Source of the DNA: Clostridiales bacterium
Lineage (GTDB): Bacteria > Bacillota > Clostridia > Lachnospirales > WQUN01
NCBI GenBank assembly: GCA_031269415.1
Contig: JAISZF010000281.1
Location: 1-20,541, forward strand
Reading direction: 5' to 3'
Length of the DNA stretch: 20,541 nt
In this document: positions 1 to 7,544 of the stretch, one piece after another
How the letters are laid out: each line of letters starts with the position of its first letter
Position numbering within the stretch: position 1 is the first letter of the stretch
Position numbers and translations under genes: made by a program
The notes under the pieces: generated by a model
The model's database searches: none
Seen by the model: the letters and a program-made list of their open reading frames with translations, nothing else
What the model was told of the DNA's origin: nothing

Positions 1-2
1 GC

Positions 3-1055
3 AGGTTAAAATGCGTATTCCTGACAGGTTATGATAACTTTTCTTACGCTAAGAGGGCTATCCATCTAAACGCGTTTGATTATTTACTTAAACCGGTTGA
101 CGACTGTGATATAGAAGAATGCGCGCGACGGGCGATACAAACTTTGGAAGACGAAACGCGTCAAATTCTGGAGGTTCAATACTTACGCGATAAACTGGAA
201 AAAAGTATGGAGAGTAATCGCTGCCTGTTAATGGAAGAACTTTTGGAGAACGGACAATCTTACGGCAATCTTTCCCTAACTCTTCAAGAATCTCTTAATC
301 AGGTTTTGTCCGCCGGCAGTCCTGTCCATTTAACGCATATACGTGTGAATGTATGGGGTAGTTTGAGCGGTGCTGATCGCGGTCGCGAATTGGAACACAT
401 GATTCAGACCATGTACCGTGAACTAGGCGGTAACGCGATATTATCGCGTTACTTTATGAAGACACAAACAATCTCCGCTATTTTTCAGGAGGATAATTCT
501 CTGACAGGGGATTTTTTGCTTGGGCGATTTGAGAAAATCCAGGATATGCTGTACAACAATATGGGCGTGCTAATTTCATTCGCTATGGCTTACGCGCTGC
601 CTTGGGACGCATTATATGAAAAGAATGAGTATTTTGTTTCCGCGCTTCGCGAAAATAGGATTCCGGGCAAAGTGATTTACGGCACTGTGGAAAAACGCCC
701 GGAAGAAGGCGAACAGCAGCCATACGAACAATTGATCAGTAGTATACATGAATATATTGCCACATATTTGGACGGAGATCTTTCATTGGATCAAATCTCC
801 AGAAAGTACCGTATTAATCCTTGCTATTTATCCCGCTTGTATCGAAATGTCACAGGAGGACATCTTTCCAGTTACATTAACGCGCAAAGGATTTTGATCG
901 CGAAAAAGCTTCTATTGGATAAAAAGCACAAGATCTACGATATAGCGCAGCGCGTTGGATTTCAAAATCCTAACTACTTCGCAAAGGTATTCCGTAAAAG
1001 CGTGGGTGTTTCCCCGCAGGAATTTAGATTAGCGGCTGGCATTGATATGGAATAA
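3..1055 (+). CDS. Response regulator, AraC-type output (YesN-like), 5' end cut by window edge
   Basis: The reading frame is open from the window edge (first full codon at position 3), so this is the last 350 residues of a longer gene. A TTG at 144 could be mistaken for a start, but the upstream codons encode the end of a receiver domain: LTGYD with the conserved Thr (residue 8 from the edge), then AFDYLLKPVD with the conserved Lys (residue 30). The phospho-acceptor Asp lies outside the window. A linker of about 200 residues follows, then two AraC helix-turn-helix motifs at roughly residues 244-345, ending in the family-typical VGFQNPNYFAKVFRK and GVSPQEFR. Proteins of this architecture work with a YesM-type sensor kinase and usually control a nearby sugar transporter; the kinase gene would lie left of the window. 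It may regulate locus A or B, but this is inference. Family identification is firm. Confidence 0.93.
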   Translation, partial: RLKCVFLTGYDNFSYAKRAIHLNAFDYLLKPVDDCDIEECARRAIQTLEDETRQILEVQYLRDKLEKSMESNRCLLMEELLENGQSYGNLSLTLQESLNQVLSAGSPVHLTHIRVNVWGSLSGADRGRELEHMIQTMYRELGGNAILSRYFMKTQTISAIFQEDNSLTGDFLLGRFEKIQDMLYNNMGVLISFAMAYALPWDALYEKNEYFVSALRENRIPGKVIYGTVEKRPEEGEQQPYEQLISSIHEYIATYLDGDLSLDQISRKYRINPCYLSRLYRNVTGGHLSSYINAQRILIAKKLLLDKKHKIYDIAQRVGFQNPNYFAKVFRKSVGVSPQEFRLAAGIDME

Positions 1056-1073
1056 CATATGAAAGGGGATAGC

Positions 1074-1172
1074 ATGGCACTATTACCTGAAAGACAAAAA
1101 CAGTTGGAGAAGTTGTGCGCCGTTTTCAGGCGCGTCAAAGTTAGTTATGGTAGGCGTAAAAGACACGAATAG
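1074..1172 (+). CDS. Possible small basic ORF, 32 aa, unknown function
   Basis: An ATG at 1074 follows a good Shine-Dalgarno sequence (AAAGGGGA, ending 4 nt upstream) and opens a 32-codon frame ending in TAG at 1170-1172, only 18 nt after the response regulator stop. The peptide has ten Lys/Arg residues, a single Cys (15), no signal peptide and no membrane segment. The C-terminus is strongly basic (SYGRRKRHE). It could be a real small protein cotranscribed with the regulator, or the surviving 5' end of a gene removed by deletion, since the dac terminator follows within 20 nt. I do not recognise it, and the case rests mainly on the ribosome binding site and position. Confidence 0.35.
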   Translation: MALLPERQKQLEKLCAVFRRVKVSYGRRKRHE

Positions 1173-1191
1173 CTCGATGAAAGAATTAAAA

Positions 1192-1218
1192 GAACGCGGG
1201 CCATCTAAGCCCGCGTTC
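1192..1218. terminator. Rho-independent terminator between convergent genes
   Basis: A perfect 10-bp GC-rich inverted repeat (GAACGCGGGC at 1192-1201, GCCCGCGTTC at 1209-1218) encloses a 7-nt loop. Read leftward it lies 4 nt after the carboxypeptidase stop codon and is followed by TTTTAATTCTTT, a usable U-tract. Read rightward it follows the response regulator and small ORF, with a weaker pyrimidine-rich tail (CTTCTATTT). It probably serves mainly the leftward gene and may act in both directions. Confidence 0.8.
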
Positions 1219-1221
1219 CTT

Positions 1222-2415
1222 CTATTTAAACCAGCCGTTAAGCACCCTGCCCATAATATCCGGCAAAGCCGCGCGCTTCACATCCTCCGCGGTTACTAGT
1301 TCGCTTCTGCCGACCTCTTTACCTTCGTACAAATACACGATTTCCCCGGCCTTTGTGTCTTTGCTGAAAGGCGCTTTGACCGCGCTCATCGGCTCGATCT
1401 TCTTCTCCAACTCGACGCTCTTGCCCTTGGGTATCAGAGCGCACACCTGATTCTTTATCTTTATCTGAACCTGCTCTTTTTCACCCTTTATCACGGGGAT
1501 TTCCCCGATCAGCGTATCTGTCGGGTCGCCCTTTGCCATGGCGTAATTGGCAAATCCGTAGTCCATCATCTTAATGGCTTCACCGAACCGTGTATTGGGA
1601 TCCGGCGCTCCCAATATAATAGCGTTTAATTGAAGCCCGTTTTTCTCGGCGGTCGCGGAAATGCAATAGAGGGCTTGCGACGTCGAACCGGTTTTAAGGC
1701 CGGTCGCGGCGGGGTAGCTCTTTATCAGGCGGTTTGTGTTGGAGAGACCGAATTCCTCAACTCCCCGCGCTGTTTTATGCGTCATCTTATCCATCCAGAT
1801 GGACGTATACTCGAACACCTTGGGATGCTTTATTATCAATTCGCGGCTCATCAGCGCGATATCGTACGCGCTGGTCACATGGCCGTCCGCGTGAAGTCCG
1901 CAGGCGTTTTCAAAATGCGTGTCATTCATGCCCAATTCCTTGGCGCGGGTGTTCATCATTGTAACAAAGCCTTCCTCGCTGCCCGCTATAAACTCCGACA
2001 TTGCCACGGCGGCGTCGTTGCCGGATGAGATCACTATTGCCTTAACCAGATCGCGTACGCTCTGCTGCTCCATCGCTTCCAGATATACCTGCGAACCGCC
2101 CATGGAGGCGGCGTGTTCGCTGCATGTAACGGTATCGTCCCAATTGATCTTACCCTGATCCAAGGCTTCAAAGATCAGCAGCATTGTCATGACCTTGGTT
2201 ACGCTGGCCGGTTCTAGTTTCTCGTGAGCGTTCTGTTCCAGCAATATCCGGCCGGTAACAGGTTCCATCAGAAGCGCGGCCTTCGCGTTGACTGCCATGG
2301 TGGGGAGGGTTTCCCCGGCGGCGGGTGTTTCGTTGGCATTCACGGCGTTTTGCGCCAGGAAAACGCAAAGCAGGATACATGCGGCGGCGCGTTTAAGTGT
2401 TTTGCTTACTGCCAT
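1222..2415 (-). CDS. D-alanyl-D-alanine carboxypeptidase (DacF/PBP5 family, S11)
   Basis: This 397-residue serine carboxypeptidase trims the terminal D-Ala from peptidoglycan stem peptides outside the membrane. It has an N-terminal signal sequence (hydrophobic residues about 10-22) and all three penicillin-binding motifs in order: SVTK at 71-74 (nucleophile Ser71), SGN at 131-133 and KTG at 241-243. A PBP5-type C-terminal beta domain follows (about 305-390), ending in a short amphipathic tail (MGRVLNGWFK) that may anchor it to the membrane. Length and motif spacing are normal for the family. The ATG at 2413-2415 follows AGGAGG with correct spacing. It is flanked by its own terminator on the left and 100 nt of non-coding sequence on the right, so it is probably monocistronic. 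The DacA and DacF subtypes cannot be separated here, so no symbol is given. Confidence 0.95.
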   Translation of the reverse strand: MAVSKTLKRAAACILLCVFLAQNAVNANETPAAGETLPTMAVNAKAALLMEPVTGRILLEQNAHEKLEPASVTKVMTMLLIFEALDQGKINWDDTVTCSEHAASMGGSQVYLEAMEQQSVRDLVKAIVISSGNDAAVAMSEFIAGSEEGFVTMMNTRAKELGMNDTHFENACGLHADGHVTSAYDIALMSRELIIKHPKVFEYTSIWMDKMTHKTARGVEEFGLSNTNRLIKSYPAATGLKTGSTSQALYCISATAEKNGLQLNAIILGAPDPNTRFGEAIKMMDYGFANYAMAKGDPTDTLIGEIPVIKGEKEQVQIKIKNQVCALIPKGKSVELEKKIEPMSAVKAPFSKDTKAGEIVYLYEGKEVGRSELVTAEDVKRAALPDIMGRVLNGWFK

Positions 2416-2421
2416 ATCTGT

Positions 2422-2474
2422 CCTCCTAAATTCAGGCGGCTTTTTCAGCCGGGTTTAAATTACCTAAATTTAGG
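2422..2474 (-). promoter_or_regulatory. Leader of the carboxypeptidase gene with paired dyads overlapping the ribosome binding site
   Basis: Two nearly identical 12-bp dyads lie in the 100-nt leader: CCTAAATTTAGG at 2463-2474 (perfect palindrome) and CCTAAATTCAGG at 2425-2436 (one mismatch). The second overlaps the AGGAGG Shine-Dalgarno sequence, read on the minus strand as the complement of 2422-2427. In the mRNA, CCUAAAUU from the upstream dyad can pair with AAUUUAGG that contains half of the Shine-Dalgarno, enclosing a small hairpin (2437-2451, 5-bp stem). This could be a repressor operator pair or a translation-controlling fold. The repeats are seen; the role is inferred. Confidence 0.35.
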
Positions 2475-2515
2475 TTGAACTTTTTTTACTAAAATATTCA
2501 TGTTTTAAGAATGTT

Positions 2516-3436
2516 TTACGGCAGCCTGTGCCCCGCCGCCAGATACAGCGCGTACCAATCCTCTCGGGACAAATCTGTATCCGCGGCTTTTATGCAGTCT
2601 TTCAGCCTCTCAATATTCATCGTGCCGGTGACGGGCATTATCTTGGCCGGATGCCTCAGGATCCACGCGAGAGCCGCCGAGGTCGGCGTAACGCCGTACT
2701 TCTCCGCTATCTCGTCAATTTTCTTATTCAATTCCGGAAACTTTTCACTGCCCAGAAACACGCCCTCAAACATGCCGTATTGGAACGGGGACCAAGCCTG
2801 AACGGTTATATTGTTGAGCCTGCAGTAATTCAGCGCGCCGTTATCCCTGTCCGCCGCGGGCGCGTCCAACATATTTATGTTCAGGCTTTGGGTAATGAGC
2901 GTGGCGTTAGTCAGGCTCAACTGCAGTTGGTCAGCCACTATCGGCATATCCATGGAATTCTGAAGCAACTGAATAAAATATGGATCCTGATTGGATACGC
3001 CGAAATGCCGTACCTTGCCGTTTGCTTTCAGGACGCTGAACGCTTCGGCGACCTCGTCCGGCTCCGCCAGCGCGTCCGGCCTGTGCAGCAGCAGCACATC
3101 CAGATAGTCCGTTTTAAGCCTGCCCAGTATGCCGTCCACCGCCTCAAGGATGTGCGCCTTGGAGAAATCAAACATCTTACCCGGCACAATGCCGCATTTC
3201 GATTGCAATATCAGTTTTTCGCGGACGCCGCTGTTCATGCCGACGGCTTCCGCGAAGATACGCTCGCATTCACCCTTGCCGTAGATATCGGCGTGATCAA
3301 AAAAATTCGCGCCGAGTTCCAGCGCTGTTTTTACAAACGCTTCCGCCGCGCGCCGCTCAAGCTTATTTATACGCATGCAGCCTACGGCGACAGCTGGAAC
3401 ATCCATGCCCGATTTTCCCAGTCTAATCTTTCTCAC
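2516..3436 (-). CDS. Aldo/keto reductase (YdhF-like)
   Basis: This 306-residue TIM-barrel NAD(P)H-dependent oxidoreductase is expected to reduce aldehydes or ketones in the cytoplasm. The catalytic tetrad is complete: Asp47 and Tyr52 in FFDHADIYG, Lys80 in LQSKCG, and His118 in LLLHRPD. Further family marks are GKVRHFGVSN (about 140-149) and the C-terminal PVTGTMNIERL cofactor-binding segment. The YdhF-like signature of D followed by a short HADIYGKGECE segment supports this subgroup. The start is GTG (3434-3436), chosen because an in-frame TGA lies directly upstream and an AGGGGG ribosome binding site sits about 8 nt before it. A sigma-A promoter at 3467-3495 fits. The substrate cannot be predicted, and neighbours do not suggest a pathway. 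Confidence 0.93.
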   Translation of the reverse strand: MRKIRLGKSGMDVPAVAVGCMRINKLERRAAEAFVKTALELGANFFDHADIYGKGECERIFAEAVGMNSGVREKLILQSKCGIVPGKMFDFSKAHILEAVDGILGRLKTDYLDVLLLHRPDALAEPDEVAEAFSVLKANGKVRHFGVSNQDPYFIQLLQNSMDMPIVADQLQLSLTNATLITQSLNINMLDAPAADRDNGALNYCRLNNITVQAWSPFQYGMFEGVFLGSEKFPELNKKIDEIAEKYGVTPTSAALAWILRHPAKIMPVTGTMNIERLKDCIKAADTDLSREDWYALYLAAGHRLP

Positions 3437-3466
3437 TCAAAATACCCCCTATAAATTATTTTATTA

Positions 3467-3495
3467 ATCATATCACGATTTACATAAAAACACAA
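3467..3495 (-). promoter_or_regulatory. Sigma-A promoter for the aldo/keto reductase gene
   Basis: Read leftward: -35 TTGTGT (complement of 3490-3495), a 17-bp spacer, and -10 TATGAT (complement of 3467-3472) preceded by TGA, an extended -10 element. It lies about 30 nt before the GTG start in the 75-nt gap behind the CAP-protein gene. The -35 is weak (three of six), which the extended -10 would compensate. Confidence 0.55.
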
Positions 3496-3511
3496 AAACA
3501 CGTTTTCAGAA

Positions 3512-4276
3512 TTATACTTCGGTAAAGAGCAGCACGATAAGCTTTTTACCGGGAGTCTCGGAATCGTCGATTACGGCGGTTCCCATGTTGGTATAGCGTT
3601 TGCTGACCAAGTTGGACCTATGCGCTAAATTCCCCGCCATTTTATTGAAAGCTTCCTGAACGCCGGTTGTGCGCGCCAGATTTTCGGACGCGGTTTTATA
3701 GAATACCCCCATACTCCGAAGCATTGCGAAGGGGGTGCCGTATATCGGTGAGTCGTGGCTGAAATACTTATTATCAGCCATGTCCTCCGCCTTAAGGGCC
3801 GCGATACTGTTCAGGCGATCGTCCCATTTGTACGGAACCAGGCCGAAATTCACGCGAAACTCATTAACCAGCGAGAATAATCGCTCGTCGTCGGGGACCG
3901 CGAGCTCTTCCGGCTCCTCTGCCTCCTCTTCCGGCGCCGAGCCTTCATAAATCTCCGGATCATCCGGCGTCTCGTCCGTCGCTGCCGGCTGCTCCGGTTC
4001 GACCGGCTCTTCCACTTGTACATATTCACCCGAAACCGTTCCCACGGAATCATCGGGCATTAATATCACAAGCCAGTCCCCCCCAAGCGAACCGAGTACA
4101 CGCAATCTATCTCCCTTGCTCAAGCTGTTGATTACGGGGTACTCCACGCCGGGCCCCGTACGCACGTTAAGGCTTTCCGCCGTTATCTCGCCTTCCCGCA
4201 GCTCCGTTTTTTCAATAGGCGATATACCGGTCAGAAATAAAAGCCCGATTGACAATACAAGGATCTTTTTCAGCAT
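3512..4276 (-). CDS. Secreted SH3b-CAP domain protein (YkwD-like)
   Basis: This is a 254-residue exported protein. A signal peptide (MLKKILVLSIGLLFLTG) is followed by a bacterial SH3 domain at about 31-88 with the diagnostic ESLNVRTGPG and a GDWLVI strand. An acidic Pro/Glu-rich linker spans about 89-128. A CAP/SCP-PR1 domain runs from about 131 to 254 with NEFRVNFGLVPYKWDD, FSHDSP (His174), SENLA (197-201) and a second His at 219. SH3b domains bind peptidoglycan and bacterial CAP domains are secreted proteins of unclear activity, often linked to spores or the cell surface. An upstream in-frame ATG at 4306 exists, but AAGAGGAACG directly precedes the ATG at 4274-4276 and the signal peptide starts there, so I chose the shorter form. 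It diverges from the ferritin-like gene. Confidence 0.9.
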   Translation of the reverse strand: MLKKILVLSIGLLFLTGISPIEKTELREGEITAESLNVRTGPGVEYPVINSLSKGDRLRVLGSLGGDWLVILMPDDSVGTVSGEYVQVEEPVEPEQPAATDETPDDPEIYEGSAPEEEAEEPEELAVPDDERLFSLVNEFRVNFGLVPYKWDDRLNSIAALKAEDMADNKYFSHDSPIYGTPFAMLRSMGVFYKTASENLARTTGVQEAFNKMAGNLAHRSNLVSKRYTNMGTAVIDDSETPGKKLIVLLFTEV

Positions 4277-4287
4277 ATCCGTTCCTC

Positions 4288-4313
4288 TTCCATTATATTT
4301 TTCCATTATATTC
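4288..4313. repeat. 13-bp tandem duplication in the CAP-gene leader
   Basis: The unit TTCCATTATATT plus one base is present twice in tandem (4288-4300 and 4301-4313), differing only in the last base. On the leftward strand each copy contains TATAATGG, so the duplication creates two TATAAT boxes and an extra in-frame ATG upstream of the real start. It is probably a replication-slippage duplication. Confidence 0.6.
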
Positions 4314-4429
4314 TCTTATTATTATTCTTTTCCTTTTCAGAAATATACTGGAAAAAATATATGTAAATTTTACCACTTCATGAATATATTAATAAATGAA
4401 TGGTATTACCGCGATAAGAGGAGGAGAGT

Positions 4430-4882
4430 ATGGACTTATACAGCAAACAGCGGCTGACGCCGCCCAATCAAAAGGTTTTGGAGATTCTACAGTCCGCTTG
4501 GGAGAGTGAAAAAGAGAGCGAGGTATGTTTCCGCAAACTGAGCAAGCTCGCGAAGGATCCCTCGGATCAGGAAATACTGCGGCTGATATGTATGGATGAG
4601 CATAAGCACGCGAAATACTTCGCCGACATATACAAAAGACTGGCGGGGCGAACTCTGCAGACAAGCGGCAAGCTGCCGCAGAGACCGATGTCATGGGATT
4701 TATACGCGGAATGTGAAAAGATGATACATAGGTGTTTAGATAACGTGGAGTTCTACCGCAGGATATACTTCGGGTTCTCCGACCACGATATCAGGGATAT
4801 TCTATTTGAGATCATAACAGATGAGACGAACATTTCCGTCAAAATGGCTCACATGTGCAATAAGAACAAACCGATTTTTTAG
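4430..4882 (+). CDS. Ferritin-like/rubrerythrin-type protein, 150 aa
   Basis: A small helical protein of the ferritin-like di-iron superfamily, related to the erythrin part of rubrerythrin and without a C-terminal rubredoxin domain (no CxxC pairs). The first helix pair shows ESEKESEVCFRKL (about 25-37) and DEHKH (56-60), an ExxH metal motif. The second half shows YAECEKMI (92-99), VEFYRRIY and EIITDETNISVKMAH (127-141). Where the second ExxH is expected, the residue after Glu132-Thr-Asn is Ile135, so one ligand seems lost, although His141 is nearby. A role in iron or peroxide handling is possible but not shown. The ATG follows a textbook AAGAGGAGGA site. The gene stands alone, divergent from the CAP gene and convergent with the locus A lipoprotein gene. 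Confidence 0.8.
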   Translation: MDLYSKQRLTPPNQKVLEILQSAWESEKESEVCFRKLSKLAKDPSDQEILRLICMDEHKHAKYFADIYKRLAGRTLQTSGKLPQRPMSWDLYAECEKMIHRCLDNVEFYRRIYFGFSDHDIRDILFEIITDETNISVKMAHMCNKNKPIF

Positions 4883-4883
4883 G

Positions 4884-4919
4884 CGTGAAAAAAGGCATAT
4901 TACTATGCCTTTTTTCACG
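4884..4919. terminator. Bidirectional intrinsic terminator
   Basis: A perfect 16-bp inverted repeat (4884-4899 and 4904-4919) with a TTAC loop. Each arm contains a run of six A or T, so either strand yields a hairpin with an A-tract before and a U-tract after a GC-containing core (GGCATA/TATGCC). It starts 1 nt after the ferritin-like stop codon and 8 nt beyond the stop of the convergent lipoprotein gene, serving both. Confidence 0.92.
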
Positions 4920-4927
4920 TCTCCAGT

Positions 4928-6601
4928 TTAATGCGTCGAATCCCAGTAAGCCTCACGTTCGTCCAAGCAAACCTGACCGCCTGTATCCTTCCATTCCTGT
5001 ATGCCCGCGTCATAAACCGCGTCAAAATCCGCCTCGCTGGCGGTGACCGCCGCTGCCAAAACCTCGTAGCGCTTTTCGTTCAGTGACGTGCCATACTGGC
5101 CTTCGGAGTCGAAAGGCACAACCGTCTCCACAAATACCACCGCGTCGCGCATGGCTGTCTCGTACGCTTCCATAAACCAGTCCACATACTGTTCCTCATA
5201 ACTCTTCGCGATCGCTTTCAGGTTCTTATCCATGTCGCTTAAATCCACGCCGTTGACGATCATGGCGTAGTCCAGGTTATTCGGGGAATTCATCATGCGC
5301 GGATCGTTCTGGAGGTTGATCATCACGGGTATGCCTTCCTCGTCCTTGGTGTGATTAACCCCTTCGTCGCCGATAACCAGATAAGTGCGCACATCGTCCT
5401 GGCACAGCCAGTCTAAATACTTCACCGCGCCCTCGACATTTTTAGAGGCGGCTGGCACAAAGTTGTAGATACCGTTGGCGGCGTATTCCTGCCTCATATG
5501 CGAACCGTCCCCAGTGTTAACGAAGCAGTCCAGCACTATTATTTCCGCGCCCGGAACATTCTCTTTCAATTGGTTGTAAACGCCGGGGCTGGTGCGGATC
5601 GGCGAGTCATAGTTGGATGTCCAACTGCCGACCTGCCCGCGCATAATCAGGGTTTCCACGTCCGAATACTGCGCGTGCAGCGCGAATTCCTGATCGAGCA
5701 GCCTTTCATTGTACATCTTGTTCATGAAACGGATGCCTTCCTTGAAACCCGGATACAGCATATTGGTGCTGTTTGCGTCCTGCGCGACGCCCAGCACGAA
5801 TTTGTCCTTGTCGCTCATGCCGGAGATTTCCGTAAACGCGTCCAGAATATTGCCGCAGTTAAAATTAAAAGCCTTCTGATGCATGCTGTATGGAATCACG
5901 TTATCCACGCCGCCGGGGTTCTGCTCTTTAAACGCCACAAGGGCGTTGTAAAAATCGTCCATGGTTTGCGGCACGGCCAAGCCAAGTTTATCCAGCCAGT
6001 CCTTGCGCATAAAGGTGTTATATGTGGCGCGGGAAATGCGTTTCGCCGGAATCATATAAAGCCGTCCGTCAAATTTCCCTGTTTCCAGCACCTCTCCGCC
6101 CAGATAAGACTTGATAGTCGGGCCGTGAGCCTCGACGATGTCGGTCAGATCAGCCAGACCGCCCTGTTTATAATATCCATACGCCAAGCTCTGCGTATAC
6201 GTAAACACGATATCCGGCGGCGAACCTCCGGCCATCAGCACATTAAGCTGCGCGACCTCTTCCGAGCGGGGTACGCTGAGGAACGTAAGGTCGATATTCA
6301 GCTTTTCCGCGACTTCTTTCTTCATCCAATCCGTCCAATAGTTGTTGGTGGGATCCGTTCCGTTCTGATTAGCCCTGTCGAACACCTCGACCGTCAGTTG
6401 AGTCCTCTCCGCTGGCGCTTCTTCCGTCGGGGCGGCCGCTGATTCAGACGCGGCCGCGGATTCCGCCGGAGCGGCTGCCGACTCGGACGCCTGGGCGGCG
6501 GATGATGCCGCAGGGGCGTTATTATTCCCCGAACAGCCGGCGAGCATAGAGAGCGCCATTATGCCGGCGATTATCAGGCAAAACCAATTTACTTTTTTCA
6601 T
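4928..6601 (-). CDS. ABC transporter solute-binding lipoprotein (LplA/YtcQ-like), locus A
   Basis: A 557-residue extracellular lipoprotein that would capture a sugar or oligosaccharide for the two permeases just upstream. The signal peptide ends in the lipobox LAGC with Cys23 as the lipidated residue. A low-complexity Ala/Ser/Glu/Pro linker (about 28-65, with a repeated SESAAAP unit) tethers the domain. The remainder is a family 1 type binding protein with typical segments: FDRANQNGTDPTNNYWTDW, GGSPPDIVFTY, a YMIPAKR loop and FRKDWLDKLG-like MRKDWLDKLGL. The length fits the large LplA class. The frame is open further upstream, but AGGAGG stands 6 nt before the ATG at 6599-6601 where the signal peptide begins, so that start is firm. 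It is the last gene of the operon, 29 nt after the permease, and ends at the shared terminator. The ligand is unknown. Confidence 0.93.
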   Translation of the reverse strand: MKKVNWFCLIIAGIMALSMLAGCSGNNNAPAASSAAQASESAAAPAESAAASESAAAPTEEAPAERTQLTVEVFDRANQNGTDPTNNYWTDWMKKEVAEKLNIDLTFLSVPRSEEVAQLNVLMAGGSPPDIVFTYTQSLAYGYYKQGGLADLTDIVEAHGPTIKSYLGGEVLETGKFDGRLYMIPAKRISRATYNTFMRKDWLDKLGLAVPQTMDDFYNALVAFKEQNPGGVDNVIPYSMHQKAFNFNCGNILDAFTEISGMSDKDKFVLGVAQDANSTNMLYPGFKEGIRFMNKMYNERLLDQEFALHAQYSDVETLIMRGQVGSWTSNYDSPIRTSPGVYNQLKENVPGAEIIVLDCFVNTGDGSHMRQEYAANGIYNFVPAASKNVEGAVKYLDWLCQDDVRTYLVIGDEGVNHTKDEEGIPVMINLQNDPRMMNSPNNLDYAMIVNGVDLSDMDKNLKAIAKSYEEQYVDWFMEAYETAMRDAVVFVETVVPFDSEGQYGTSLNEKRYEVLAAAVTASEADFDAVYDAGIQEWKDTGGQVCLDEREAYWDSTH

Positions 6602-6630
6602 TATAAACCTCCTGTAATAATAAGATTGCG

Positions 6631-7533
6631 TTAACCCTTCACAGCCCCAATGGTCACGCCGGAAACAAAGTACCGCTGCAGCCACGGATACACCGCCAAT
6701 ATCGGTATGGTCGCGAACATTACGCTGGCCGCGCGGATGCTGTCCGAATCCACCAGCAGTTGCACGCCCTCCATATTCGCGTCTGTCGAAGCCTGCCTCA
6801 TGATGATCTGATACAGCCTGAACTGTATTGTATACAGCTTTGGATCCGTCACGTACAGACGGACGTCTTGAAAGCCGTTCCACCGCCCTACCGCGTAGAA
6901 CAGAGCGATAGTCGCCAGAGCAGGGGTCGACAGCGGCAGATAAATGCGGCTTAAGATCGTCCAATGGGACGCGCCCTCCATCTCCGCCGACTCCTGTAAG
7001 CTCTCTGGTATATTCCGGAAAAAAGACTTCAGAATAATCATGTTGAACACGCTGATGCCCGCGGGCAGCACCATAACCCAGAAATTATTCAGCAGCCCAA
7101 GGCGTTTGATATTCAAATAATCCGGAATCATCCCCGCGTTGAAATACATCGTCAGGATGATTAGGGTATTGAATAACGCGCGGCCCGGAAACCTGCGCTG
7201 CGATAACGGATAGGCGCACAGCGTGGTCATGAGCATACAGAAGAGCGTGCTGGTCACCGTAACCACCACAGAAAGCCAGAGCGTATGGCGCATGCCTGAA
7301 TCATTGAAAACGCTTTTGTAGGCTTCCAGATCCAGATCCACAGGCCAGAAGTACACTAAATTCCGCGTTATGGCAGCCTTGGAGCTTAACGATACAGCCA
7401 GCACGTTCATCATGGGCAGCAGACAGACGGCGATAGCGATCAAGCACACCAGAACCACAATCATGTCTATGATTCGGTTAGCGGTGGACTTTACCACAGC
7501 GTTGCTTCCGCGAGACATATGTTCCTTTGCCAT
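6631..7533 (-). CDS. Carbohydrate ABC transporter permease (LplC/YtcP-like), locus A
   Basis: This 300-residue inner-membrane permease has about six hydrophobic helices, the first at about 21-50. The cytoplasmic EAA loop (ESAEMEGASHWTILSRIYLP, 181-200), which docks with the ATPase, is present. The MIPDYLNIKRLGLLNNFWVMVLP segment and the C-terminal VSGVTIGAVKG are typical of the LplC class. It pairs with the LplB-like permease 11 nt upstream and with the lipoprotein 29 nt downstream. The ATG follows an AGGGGGTG ribosome binding site. No ATPase gene is present in the window, as is usual for this transporter class, where one MsmX-type ATPase serves several importers. Confidence 0.95.
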   Translation of the reverse strand: MAKEHMSRGSNAVVKSTANRIIDMIVVLVCLIAIAVCLLPMMNVLAVSLSSKAAITRNLVYFWPVDLDLEAYKSVFNDSGMRHTLWLSVVVTVTSTLFCMLMTTLCAYPLSQRRFPGRALFNTLIILTMYFNAGMIPDYLNIKRLGLLNNFWVMVLPAGISVFNMIILKSFFRNIPESLQESAEMEGASHWTILSRIYLPLSTPALATIALFYAVGRWNGFQDVRLYVTDPKLYTIQFRLYQIIMRQASTDANMEGVQLLVDSDSIRAASVMFATIPILAVYPWLQRYFVSGVTIGAVKG

Positions 7534-7544
7534 GGTATCACCCC

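Noticed and set aside
5498..6442. Rightward 314-residue open frame opposite the locus A lipoprotein
   Set aside because: It is antisense to a clearly real gene, with no family features and an Arg/His-rich composition typical of a shadow frame. The same applies to 2528-3454 and 14363-15217.
6425..6530. GC-rich repeats (two GCGGCCGC sites) as a regulatory or mobile repeat
   Set aside because: They encode the Ala/Ser/Glu linker behind the lipobox; repetition follows from the repeated SESAAAP peptide.
6602..6964. N-terminal extension of about 120 codons on the locus A solute-binding protein
   Set aside because: It overlaps the coding end of the permease gene in another frame, and a perfect AGGAGG plus signal peptide mark the real start at 6601.
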